Below, in pieces: positions 52,901 through 60,438 of a stretch of DNA of 64,000 nucleotides. The notes under the pieces are model-generated. The model did no database searches. It saw nothing but the letters and a program-made list of their open reading frames with translations, and was not told the DNA's origin. The DNA comes from Natronobeatus ordinarius (GTDB lineage Archaea; Halobacteriota; Halobacteria; Halobacteriales; Natrialbaceae): the NCBI RefSeq assembly GCF_024362485.1, contig NZ_CP101456.1:3410001-3474000 (forward strand), written 5' to 3'. Each line of letters starts with the position of its first letter. The stretch's first letter is position 1. The translations under genes and the position numbers were made by a program.

Positions 52901-53739
52901 ACGGGGAGGCGCCGGAGCGACCGCAACTCGAGGCGGCGCAGCCGACCACCGACGAGGCGGAGGCGGCGGACTCCGAAACTGCTGTACCGGCGAGTGAGGG
53001 GGCAGCCGGCGACTCCGCTGCGGACGGTCACCGGTCGGCGGTCGAGTCGTCGACAGGCGAGGAAGAATCCGACGGCGACGAGACACTCGACCTCGAGACG
53101 GATGCCGCCCCCGCCGGGACCGGGTTTGGATTCGAGAGCGAGGACGAGGATGACGACGACGTGGGGAGTCTCTTCGAGGACATGGGGAGTACGCTCGAGG
53201 AACTCGAGCGTGCTGAGTCCGCCACCGAATCTGCTTCTGGGTCGTCGGCTGACGCCGACGACGATCCCGAATCGATAGCGGAGCAGGACGCACTCGACTC
53301 GATCTTCGCCGACGACGAATTGGAACCCGAGTCCACGACGAAGGGCGACCCCTCGAGTGAGGAGCCCTCGAGTGAGGAGCCCGAGTCCACCGACGGCGAA
53401 CCGTCGACGGAGACGGCCGACACCGCCGTCCCGGAGCAGGACATCGACGCTGACCGCTCGGTGAACGCTGCCGATTCCGTTGTGGACGAGGCGATGTTCG
53501 AAGAGGGGGCCACCGACGACGAGGCCGCTGGCGACGAGTCAGTCGACCGTGACGACGCCCCGCCCGGCGAACGCGCCGATACGCCGACGTCGGTCTTTGA
53601 GGACGCACCCGAGTCGATCTTCAGCGACGAGTCGGACGAGGACGAAACCGACGGCGGATCGCTGTTCGACGACGCTGCCGACTCCCCGTTCGAGCGTGCG
53701 GAGTCGTCGGCCTCCAGTGACGAGGAGGACGACGCATGA
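49921..53739 (+). CDS. Type IV pilus/secretion ATPase (PilB/ArlI-like)
   Basis: 1272 residues, much longer than usual (about 550-900). An acidic N-terminal region precedes the PilB/VirB11-type domain: Walker A 'GGTASGKTT' (595-603, Lys601), Asp box 'SIEDTREVELPQRNW', Walker B 'YIVMGEIRG', His box 'STGHTTYTTFHAD'. From about residue 903 to the end is a ~370-residue acidic, Ser/Glu-rich, probably disordered tail with repeated short motifs (GSLFED, DSIFAD, ESIFSD, GSLFDD). It powers assembly of the pili encoded downstream; stop overlaps the next start (ATGA). Confidence 0.92.
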   Translation: MAIDEADGTDAGHLSGSDPSASESDERDSAGPIRDSSVRVGEYTWADFMEEYGHGDEVSSLYGHGSASTESQLGLETGESADVPTGTDWDDVTFDPETYLGYHPDDLSDLITDVFGPNAKYLNDAFLDYVDPETTPVVKDVYTWEHYKWEYYYDDDGARPRTKDGTIEPFDEEAALGFDPDDLEAKLSQADDVAMALDDVIDERTVTVSEDLDEDDFFSTDDGHTTVVNRYDLEKAVPLEKKAYFREEERYWVNKPYTFIIIFHSEKENEKKYYAIEPYLNEIETELQEFLSGKLRTAIKYADDGVKHTATDDDKQAVIETETRKLLKRYDLFEKPDRGDGDGILGSVTSLFGDGDDSASDTGASDTPAGDSSTHSDDDEQTGLLGKVKRLINDDDAEASANAGEGEGESADKRRTEPLGELDGIVTRPEPVLLEEDSDTLNEYQVEKLLYMLKRNFIGYERIDPIKHDINVEDISVDGYNSPVFVYHSEYEQIISNIYHGEKELDDFVVKLAQRSGKGISKRLPQVDATLPDGSRAQLTLGAEVSDHGTNYTIRQFKDVPFTPIDLINWNTFSLDEMAFLWLCIENHKSLIFAGGTASGKTTSLNAVSLFIPSSTKIVSIEDTREVELPQRNWIASVTRPSFSDDAQGDVDEFDLLEAALRQRPDYIVMGEIRGEEGRTAFQVMSTGHTTYTTFHADSVDEVLKRFTTDPINVSKTMFTALDLVSIQTQTRVQGRKVRRNKSLTEINHYEAENDEINVQDVYQWQAETDEYLKMGDSNILDEIQFDRGWSYEKLEEELFKRQAILAYLIKNGLNTYAQVAATVQAFINDPETILTLIANGQLEESLEDLRTMESVLIDVDPEKEALVPRPDATDETYNLSLDILERAEESLFEEYRGKVPSGLGSVIDDIGEADPIEVDRADVDEFDFEGEVDDGVEEAEWELGDGSAEFTFDDDVGTEPPSWLEDDSGFVVADTADASADDAEPADASADADGEAPERPQLEAAQPTTDEAEAADSETAVPASEGAAGDSAADGHRSAVESSTGEEESDGDETLDLETDAAPAGTGFGFESEDEDDDDVGSLFEDMGSTLEELERAESATESASGSSADADDDPESIAEQDALDSIFADDELEPESTTKGDPSSEEPSSEEPESTDGEPSTETADTAVPEQDIDADRSVNAADSVVDEAMFEEGATDDEAAGDESVDRDDAPPGERADTPTSVFEDAPESIFSDESDEDETDGGSLFDDAADSPFERAESSASSDEEDDA

Positions 53740-55781
53740 GCCTGAAGGTGGGCGGTGAGTCGAACAGTGGCGTCGCCACGAGTTCCGACGCGCTGGGCGA
53801 CGCGTTCTACCCGCTCTACGACAGACTGTTCGACGAAGACAGCGGCTTCGTCCGCGACGTTGAGCAGAAACTCGCTCAGTCCCGGATGACCGACACGGTC
53901 GAACTCTACCTCGCCCGGTCACTCGGCGTCGGATTCATCAGCGGCCTCCTGCTCTGGCTGCTCGGGCTGGTCCTCGGGTACGTGATCTTCGTCACTGGGC
54001 TCGTCACCGTCGACACCCTCATCGGGATGCCAGTTCGGGACCCGGCGATCATCGAACTCCTCGAGATGCTTCGGATCCCTGCACTGGTCGTCGTCACCGG
54101 CTTGGTGTTCGGGGTGATCGGGTTCGCACTCGGGTTCGGCTCGCTGGTCGCCGTCCCGTACTCCCGCGCCTCCGCGCGTAACCGGGAGATCAACATGCTG
54201 TTGACCGACTCGGTGTCGTACATGTACGCGCTCTCGGTCGGTGGGCTCAACCAGCTCGAGATCCTCGAGGCGATGGCGGAGGCCGAGGACACCTACGGCG
54301 AGGTGTCAAAGGAGTTTCAGAGCATCGTCCAGGAGACGGAGTACTTCGACATCGACTACCGGACGGCCGTCCGGAAACAGGCGATCGAGACACCGAGCGA
54401 CGAACTCTCGCAGTTTCTGACCGACATGCTCTCGATCATCAACAGCGGCGGGGACATGGAGAGCTTCTTAGAGGACAAGAAAGAAAAGCACATGCGGACG
54501 GCCAAACAGCAACAGGAACAGATCCTCGACACGCTCGAGCTGTTCGGCGAGATGTACATGACGCTCTCGCTGTTCCCGTTACTGATGATCATCCTGATGG
54601 TGATCATGCAGATCATGCCGGATACGGACGTGTCGAACACGATGCTCTACCTGGTCGTCTATGCGCTGATTCCGCTGGTGGGAGTCGGCTTCATCGTCCT
54701 GGTTTCGACGGTCAAGATCGACGACCCTGGCGACGGCTACCTCTCGTTCGATGGCGGTGGCGACCGCCGGGTCGAACGCGCCGGCGGCGGATTGCTCGAC
54801 CTCGGACTGATCGAGCAGTTCACCGGCGGTCACAGCGTCTTCGACCGGATCAAAAGTCGAGAGGGGACACACGAAACGATTCAGATCCTCCGGCAGCCAC
54901 ATCACTTCTTCAGAGAACAACCGCTGTACACGCTCGCGTTGACGGTGCCGACTGCACTGGTCGTCGTCGTCACGGCGATGGTGAGCGGTTCGGCACCGAC
55001 GACGTGGGAGGGACTCGTCGACAACGCCGTCTGGGGGACGTTCATCTACCTCTACGTTCCCGCGTATCTGACGATGATTCCGCTCGCGATCTTCCGCGAG
55101 TGGAACCTCCGCTCGCGAAAAGGCGTCACCGGAACGCTCTCTGAGGATCTGCGAAAGCTCTCGAGTGCGAACGACACCGGCCAGACGTTGCTCGAGTCGC
55201 TCGACTCGGTTGCGGAGACCTCGAACGGGAAGCTGTCCCGTGAGTTCGAGGAGATGCACACCAAAGTCAAATACGGAATGAGTCTGGGTGAGGCGCTGAT
55301 CGAGTTCAACAACAAGTATCACATGCCGCGGCTGGCTCGCACCGTCAGGCTCATCGAGAAGGCACAGGAGGCCTCGAACGAGATCTCTGACGTCCTTCGG
55401 ACGGCCGCCGTCGCGAGCGAGAACCACGACGACATCGAGCGAGATCGGAAGGCGCGGACGATGATGCAGGTTGCCATCATCATCATGACGTTCATGACGA
55501 TGCTCGCGGTGATGGCGATCTTGCAGACGCAGTTCATCGACACGTTTGCCACGCTCGACACCGGTAACGGTGGCGCTGACGCAGGTGGCGGTGCCGACGG
55601 ACTGGAACTGGACGTCAACACGGATCTGCTGTCGATGCTGTTCTTCCACGCGGTGACGTTCCAGGCGATCCTCTCGGGATTCATCAGCGGCTACATCCGC
55701 GACGCAGACCTGATGAGCGGCCTGAAGTACGCGATCGTGCTGGTCACGGTCGCACTCGTCGTGTGGGCGGTGATCTCCTGA
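53736..55781 (+). CDS. Pilus membrane platform protein (PilC/TadC-like)
   Basis: 681 residues with two type-II-secretion F domains. The first half has helices near 60-135, the cytoplasmic part 'NQLEILEAMAEAEDTYGEV' and another pair near 290-335. The second repeats this ('DTGQTLLESLDSVAE', 'GMSLGEALIEF'). Forms the inner-membrane platform for the pilus ATPase encoded just upstream. Confidence 0.93.
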   Translation: MSLKVGGESNSGVATSSDALGDAFYPLYDRLFDEDSGFVRDVEQKLAQSRMTDTVELYLARSLGVGFISGLLLWLLGLVLGYVIFVTGLVTVDTLIGMPVRDPAIIELLEMLRIPALVVVTGLVFGVIGFALGFGSLVAVPYSRASARNREINMLLTDSVSYMYALSVGGLNQLEILEAMAEAEDTYGEVSKEFQSIVQETEYFDIDYRTAVRKQAIETPSDELSQFLTDMLSIINSGGDMESFLEDKKEKHMRTAKQQQEQILDTLELFGEMYMTLSLFPLLMIILMVIMQIMPDTDVSNTMLYLVVYALIPLVGVGFIVLVSTVKIDDPGDGYLSFDGGGDRRVERAGGGLLDLGLIEQFTGGHSVFDRIKSREGTHETIQILRQPHHFFREQPLYTLALTVPTALVVVVTAMVSGSAPTTWEGLVDNAVWGTFIYLYVPAYLTMIPLAIFREWNLRSRKGVTGTLSEDLRKLSSANDTGQTLLESLDSVAETSNGKLSREFEEMHTKVKYGMSLGEALIEFNNKYHMPRLARTVRLIEKAQEASNEISDVLRTAAVASENHDDIERDRKARTMMQVAIIIMTFMTMLAVMAILQTQFIDTFATLDTGNGGADAGGGADGLELDVNTDLLSMLFFHAVTFQAILSGFISGYIRDADLMSGLKYAIVLVTVALVVWAVIS

Positions 55782-55782
55782 A

Positions 55783-56319
55783 ATGACCCGAAAACGCACT
55801 CCCACGGTGTCGATTTCGCTTTCCGACCGCGGCCAGACGACGCAGGATTTCGCCGTCGGTATCGGGCTGTTCCTGCTCGCCATCGCGTTCGTGTTCACGT
55901 ACGTCCCGACGCTCATCACGCCGTTTTCGACGCCGGTTGGCGGGGCAGAGACGGCCCAGGCCGACCGGATCGCGGCGACGATCGTCGACGACCTCTCGGT
56001 GGACACCGACGGCGCGAACGAACTGAATCTGACGGCGTTCGACGAGCGGTACGAAAGTGAGGAGGACCGAATCGAGAACCTCGGGCTCAGGTCGACCACG
56101 ACGGCCGACGGCGACCCTATCGCGATCGATCGAGTAAACGTCACGATCTACTCACTCAACGAATCGACCGGCGGTAATGACCTTCCCGTCACGGCTGGCG
56201 ACGACTACGATGAGGGACAGGCGACCTCGAGCGCCTCGCGGATCGTCACGATCGACCCGGCTGAAGGCGACGACTACGAGTGCAACCCCGCCTGCCGACT
56301 CTCCGTGAGGGTATGGTAA
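55783..56319 (+). CDS. Pilin-like protein, DUF7287 type
   Basis: 178 residues. 'SDRGQTTQDFAVGIGLFLLA' is a type IV pilin-like N-terminus: polar leader ending in Gly, then a hydrophobic assembly helix. The rest is an extracellular beta-rich domain with a Cys pair near the end. In haloarchaea DUF7287 genes accompany PilB/PilC; probably a minor pilin. Starts one base after the previous stop. Confidence 0.8.
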   Translation: MTRKRTPTVSISLSDRGQTTQDFAVGIGLFLLAIAFVFTYVPTLITPFSTPVGGAETAQADRIAATIVDDLSVDTDGANELNLTAFDERYESEEDRIENLGLRSTTTADGDPIAIDRVNVTIYSLNESTGGNDLPVTAGDDYDEGQATSSASRIVTIDPAEGDDYECNPACRLSVRVW

Positions 56320-56320
56320 C

Positions 56321-56965
56321 ATGAGACGCCGACAGTCGCGTTCGGACCGCGGGCAGGCGTACACTCTCGAGGGCTTTATCGGCTCGATGGCGGTCTTGCT
56401 GGCGGTGTTGCTCGCCATGCAGGCGGTCGTGATCACGCCGACGACCGGCGGGACGATCGACCGATCCATTCAGGCCCAACAACAGCAGGAGCTCCAGGAC
56501 TCGCTGGTCGTCGCCGACGCCGAGGGGAACCTGTCGGCGATGGTTCGTCACTGGGAAATCAACGAATCGACTGCACCCTCGGTCACCTTCGAGAACGAAA
56601 GTCTCGGACTTCCACAAGGGACGTACGAACCGTCGGCGTTCGAGGAACGGTTCCTCCTGGGAGAAATCCTGGGCGAACGGTTCGCGGAAGGCGACGGCCG
56701 TAACTACAACGTCGAACTGCACCACCAGAACGAGAGCGACGACGAACCCGTGAAACTGGTCTACCAGGGCCAGCCGGACACCAACGCGTTCACCGCGAGC
56801 AAGATCGTGACGCTGTACGACGATCAGCACCTGACAGGAGATGAGAGTACGAGTGAGACCCTCGGTGAAGTCTACGAGGGGTACCCGGACGAGTCACCGA
56901 TACCGAACGTCGACGACGACCAGACCATCTACAACGTCGTGGAGGTGCGCGTCGTCGTATGGTGA
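56321..56965 (+). CDS. Pilin-like protein, DUF7288 type
   Basis: 214 residues. 'SDRGQAYTLEGFIGSMAVLL' is a pilin-like start with the cleavage Gly before Gln. A soluble domain with 'FEERFLLGEILGERFAEGDG' follows, and the protein ends in a beta strand 'VVEVRVVVW', as in DUF7287. Minor pilin candidate. One base separates it from the previous stop, and its stop overlaps the next start. Confidence 0.8.
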   Translation: MRRRQSRSDRGQAYTLEGFIGSMAVLLAVLLAMQAVVITPTTGGTIDRSIQAQQQQELQDSLVVADAEGNLSAMVRHWEINESTAPSVTFENESLGLPQGTYEPSAFEERFLLGEILGERFAEGDGRNYNVELHHQNESDDEPVKLVYQGQPDTNAFTASKIVTLYDDQHLTGDESTSETLGEVYEGYPDESPIPNVDDDQTIYNVVEVRVVVW

Positions 56966-57699
56966 CCGAACGACACGACCGCGGCCAGCTGATCCTCATC
57001 ACTGCGATCGCCGTCGCGTTCATCCTCTTAGCCATCGTCATCGTCTTCAACGGTCTCCTGTTCACCCAGACGATCGCCTCCGAAGACGCGAGCAAGGCCA
57101 CGACCGACGTGAAAACGTCAGAGCGCGAACTCGAGCAAGGGATTCAGGGGATCGTGCAGCGATCGAACCTCGAGGAGAGCAGCGACTGGGAAACCGACGT
57201 CGAGTCGTTTGTTTCCGAGTACCGGGACGCGACGGGAGCGACGAAACCAGCGATTGTGAACGTTTCAGTGGACAGTTCTGAGGGGGCGACGTTTCATAGT
57301 GAAACGATTTCTGCCAAAGAGGACAAACAGGAGCACATCGGCCACTTCACCCTCGAAGAACCCAATGACGTTGACGTGAATATAACGGAGGCAGGGAGCG
57401 GGATCACCCTGTGTGATGAAACTGTAGATAGCGATGGTGTCGTCGATTTCGTCACGGGATCGAATCTACCGAGCGGTTGTGAACCTCTCAACCCCGCCGA
57501 TGAGCATGAGATTTCGATCGATCTAGATGACGATGTGTACTACGAGATGGTAACCAAAGACTCCGGTGGAAACGCGGCGTGGGCTGTCGATATCACCTAC
57601 ACCTACGACTCGAGCGGCGTCACCTACGATCGGACGTTTACGGTCGATATCTACGAGGGCGTGCCGGATCACGCCTGGCCGGAGGGTGATGACACGTGA
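56959..57699 (+). CDS. Pilin-like protein, DUF7261 type
   Basis: 246 residues. 'HDRGQLILITAIAVAFILLA' pilin-like N-terminal helix, followed by an extended extracellular domain with 'WETDVESFVSEYRDATGA'. The central part (57250-57620) is less GC-rich than its neighbours. Minor pilin candidate in the same operon. Confidence 0.78.
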   Translation: MVTERHDRGQLILITAIAVAFILLAIVIVFNGLLFTQTIASEDASKATTDVKTSERELEQGIQGIVQRSNLEESSDWETDVESFVSEYRDATGATKPAIVNVSVDSSEGATFHSETISAKEDKQEHIGHFTLEEPNDVDVNITEAGSGITLCDETVDSDGVVDFVTGSNLPSGCEPLNPADEHEISIDLDDDVYYEMVTKDSGGNAAWAVDITYTYDSSGVTYDRTFTVDIYEGVPDHAWPEGDDT

Positions 57700-58181
57700 C
57701 CGGCCGATTGCGCCGTGACGATCGGGCGGTTTCGATTGCGGTAACGCACGTGCTGACGATCGCCGTCACCACGCTGATCATCGCCGGGCTGATGATGGGG
57801 ACGGGCTTTCTCCTCGAGACGGAGAAAGAGCGCAGTGCCGCGGACTCACTCGAGACGATCGGTGAGCGACTCTCGAGCCAACTCTCGAGCGTGGATCGGG
57901 CGACCGCCGACGGGGGGAACGTGACGATCGAGGCCGATCATCCACAGACGGTGGCGGGAGCTGGGTACACGGTCGAATTGACTGATTCGTGCTCCGAGCA
58001 GCCGCTGCTCGACGACGAGATTGACCACTGTTTGATCCTGGCTTATCAGGGTGGTGACCTCGAGGTTGGCGTCCCGGTGAAAGTGACGCACAACGACATC
58101 GATCCGAGTTCCGCATCGGGCGGGACGATCGAAATTCGGAGTGACGGAGACGAGATTTACATTGGAGGTGAAGCTGCGTGA
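57696..58181 (+). CDS. Pilin-like protein, DUF7266 type
   Basis: 161 residues from GTG 57696 (GTGA overlap). 'RDDRAVSIAVTHVLTIAVTT' is the N-terminal leader and helix. The domain that follows has a Cys pair ('DSCSEQP', 'DHCLILAY') likely to form a disulfide. Minor pilin candidate. Confidence 0.78.
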   Translation: MTGRLRRDDRAVSIAVTHVLTIAVTTLIIAGLMMGTGFLLETEKERSAADSLETIGERLSSQLSSVDRATADGGNVTIEADHPQTVAGAGYTVELTDSCSEQPLLDDEIDHCLILAYQGGDLEVGVPVKVTHNDIDPSSASGGTIEIRSDGDEIYIGGEAA

Positions 58182-58936
58182 GAGGCGATGACCGTGCGGT
58201 GAGCGAGGTGCTCGGGTTCGTCCTCGTGTTCGGGATCATCATCGGCTCTGTCGGGCTGCTGGCGTTCGTCGGCTTCGAGGCGATGACTGAGTACCAGGAG
58301 GGCGAGCAGCTTCGAAACGCCGAGCGAGGGATGGTCGCCCTCGCGGACAACTTCAACGACGTGCTTCGATCGGACGGCATCGACGAACGGGCGGGTGAAC
58401 TCGCGTTGCGCGAGGGGACGATCACGACCGGCAGTGGTGGTGCTGTACTCAACGTCACCGTCGAAACGAGCGATGGGGCGGAAGTACATCCGCTCGAGAG
58501 CGGCAACGTCTCGCTGGGAACGTTCCAGTATTCCGCTGGCGGCCGAGAGGACACCATCGCCTACGAGGGCGGTGGCGTCTTCCGCGGCGACCCGAGTGGC
58601 AACGTCACCATCTCGGAGCCACCGGTCAGGTGTGACGCAGACAGCGGGGCGGTCGTCGTCTCGCTCGTCGCCATCGAAGCCGACGACCAGTCGCTGGCGA
58701 GCAGCAACGTCCAGGAGTTCACGGCGGTGAAACAGCGCGACGAGTCACAGACGGTCGTCACCGACGTCGAGGAGGTCAGACTCGAGTTCCTCGAACCATC
58801 GCCGTACCAGAACGGCTGGGAGCGGTCGCTGACGAACGACGGCTGGAGCACCGTCGACGGTGACGTGTTCACGTGCAACGGAGACGACGTCGGCCGCGTC
58901 TCCGTCCACGTCGTCGTCATCGACATCGAGTACTGA
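58178..58936 (+). CDS. Pilin-like protein, DUF7289 type
   Basis: 252 residues from GTG 58178 (GTGA overlap). 'GDDRAVSEVLGFVLVFGIII' is an archaeal pilin N-terminus (leader, then hydrophobic helix with conserved 'AVSEVLG'). Beta-rich extracellular domain with Cys near 'VRCDADSGAVVV'. Last gene of the operon. Confidence 0.8.
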   Translation: MRGDDRAVSEVLGFVLVFGIIIGSVGLLAFVGFEAMTEYQEGEQLRNAERGMVALADNFNDVLRSDGIDERAGELALREGTITTGSGGAVLNVTVETSDGAEVHPLESGNVSLGTFQYSAGGREDTIAYEGGGVFRGDPSGNVTISEPPVRCDADSGAVVVSLVAIEADDQSLASSNVQEFTAVKQRDESQTVVTDVEEVRLEFLEPSPYQNGWERSLTNDGWSTVDGDVFTCNGDDVGRVSVHVVVIDIEY

Positions 58937-58963
58937 TTCTCACCGCGTCGTCTGTGGCGTCGA

Positions 58964-60313
58964 TCACGCCCTCTCCGCCGACCAGTCGCCGGTCAGCATC
59001 GCCCGGAGCCCCGCGCGTTCGGCCATCGAAACGACTCGCGCGGCGAGCTCGTCTGTGTCGCCCGTCGTATCGAGGAAGAGCCCGTTCGAGAGCTCCCGAA
59101 CCGAGGGCATCGGCGAACCATCTGACCGCGTTGGCTCGTCGTTGAGCACCGTCTGACCGTCGTCCGGGCCCCAGGGCGTCTGGATGCCGGAGAGGCCGCG
59201 CTCGAAGAGGAACTCCGCGGCGTGGGCCGTCGCCTCCTCGGGCCTCGAGTGGCCGATGGCGCCGATGGAACCCCGGTCGCCGAAGAATCGAACGACGTAC
59301 TCGCCGCTTTTCCGTCCCGATTCGTCGTGAGCGGCGTCGGCCGACGAGCCAGTTTCAGGCTCTTCCTCGAGTTTAGTTTCGTCGGTCGGTTCCGTGGCTG
59401 ATTTCTCCGGGTTCGGATCTCCGGTGTTGGGTCTCTCCGGGTCCGGATCTCCGGTGTTGGATCTTTCCGGGTCCGGATCTCCGGTGTTGGATCTTTCCGG
59501 GGTTGCATTTCCGGTGTCGCCGGTCGAGTCCGGGTCTCCGTCGAGTTCGCCGACGGATCGGTCGTCGGCCACGAACAGCGGCGCGTCTGCTGTCGACTCC
59601 GGTTCGTCCTCGTCGAATCGACTGGCAGCCGCCGACTCGGTGACCCCCGAGGACTGTCTGGACGACGGCTCGGCTCCGGTCACGATCGGTGACGTGGCGT
59701 CGGCGAGCTCCTCGACGAGCGAGTCGACGAAGCTGGCGCTGGCGCGCTGGAACGTCGGCTGGTAGCGCTCCCCGGCGACCAGTGCGAGTTCGTGAGCGAT
59801 CGTCGATGCCAGTTCGGCTCGGCCCACGGCGAGTCGACGGGCGGCGTGACGACGCGTCTGTCGCTCGAATCGCTGTGCGACGCTTCGCTTCGAGAAGTGA
59901 GCGAGCGCGTCGTCGTGCTCGTAAATCGCGTGAAGCGGACACTCGAATCGGTCGGAGCCATCGACACCGGCGAGTAACACGAGCTCCCTGCCGTTCGTGT
60001 AGATCGCTCTGTCGACCCCGGTTCGGGCCATCGTCGTTTGTAACCGATCGACGCGGTCGGACTCGAGCGACTCCGCGTACGACTCGACGGCGACGAACAT
60101 CCCCGGCGTCGACGTTACGGCGAGGACGTACTGGAGTCGGGTACCAGCGACGGTGACGTCGGTTCGACAGTCGGGGTGGTGTACGTCCCAGCCCAGGGTT
60201 TCGAGCAGCGGCTCGAGGAGCCACGATCGCGTCTCTGCCGTCGACGTCGGCGGTGACGCGTCGGTAAGCGCTCGAATCCGGTCGGCGAACGAGCGAAGGT
60301 CGCTCCGGTCCAT
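58964..60313 (-). CDS. Protein with nuclease-like N-terminus and decapeptide repeats
   Basis: 449 residues. Residues 1-120 resemble the N-terminal part of type I restriction/PD-(D/E)XK proteins ('TRSWLLEPLLETLGWDV', 'VLAVTSTPGMFVAVESYAES'), but the usual catalytic E-x-K is not clear. Residues about 120-205 are helical. A central acidic linker holds four decapeptide repeats of the form PERSNTGDPD (DNA 59404-59523). The C-terminal ~140 residues ('VVRFFGDRGSIGAIGHSRP', 'LFLDTTGDTDELAARVVSM') form a separate domain. Function unknown. Convergent with the pilus operon. Confidence 0.65.
   Translation of the reverse strand: MDRSDLRSFADRIRALTDASPPTSTAETRSWLLEPLLETLGWDVHHPDCRTDVTVAGTRLQYVLAVTSTPGMFVAVESYAESLESDRVDRLQTTMARTGVDRAIYTNGRELVLLAGVDGSDRFECPLHAIYEHDDALAHFSKRSVAQRFERQTRRHAARRLAVGRAELASTIAHELALVAGERYQPTFQRASASFVDSLVEELADATSPIVTGAEPSSRQSSGVTESAAASRFDEDEPESTADAPLFVADDRSVGELDGDPDSTGDTGNATPERSNTGDPDPERSNTGDPDPERPNTGDPNPEKSATEPTDETKLEEEPETGSSADAAHDESGRKSGEYVVRFFGDRGSIGAIGHSRPEEATAHAAEFLFERGLSGIQTPWGPDDGQTVLNDEPTRSDGSPMPSVRELSNGLFLDTTGDTDELAARVVSMAERAGLRAMLTGDWSAERA
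59404..59523. repeat. 30-base tandem repeat, four units
   Basis: Four consecutive 30-base units begin at 59404, 59434, 59464 and 59494; the middle pair differ by one base and the last is degenerate. In frame within the gene at 58964-60313, so copy-number change adds or removes ten residues. Confidence 0.85.
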
Positions 60314-60407
60314 CGTAGACGGATACGGCCGATCGGATCAAGTATCGATCGGTGGGACGTTCTCCGCCGACAGACGGTGTTCTCAACACTGATAATCGCG
60401 GGTGAGG

Positions 60408-60415
60408 ATTTATTG
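60408..60415 (+). promoter_or_regulatory. TATA box of the chemoreceptor gene
   Basis: 'ATTTATTG' 24-31 bases before ATG 60439. Confidence 0.55.
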
Positions 60416-60438
60416 TCGGAGACGAACGCTATCGGCGT

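Noticed and set aside
54579-56144. 521-codon minus-strand frame opposite the pilus platform and first pilin-like gene
   Set aside because: It crosses two real genes and has no recognisable domain.
59404-59523. Regular 30-base repeats considered as a CRISPR array
   Set aside because: Units are directly adjacent with no spacers and encode an in-frame decapeptide repeat.
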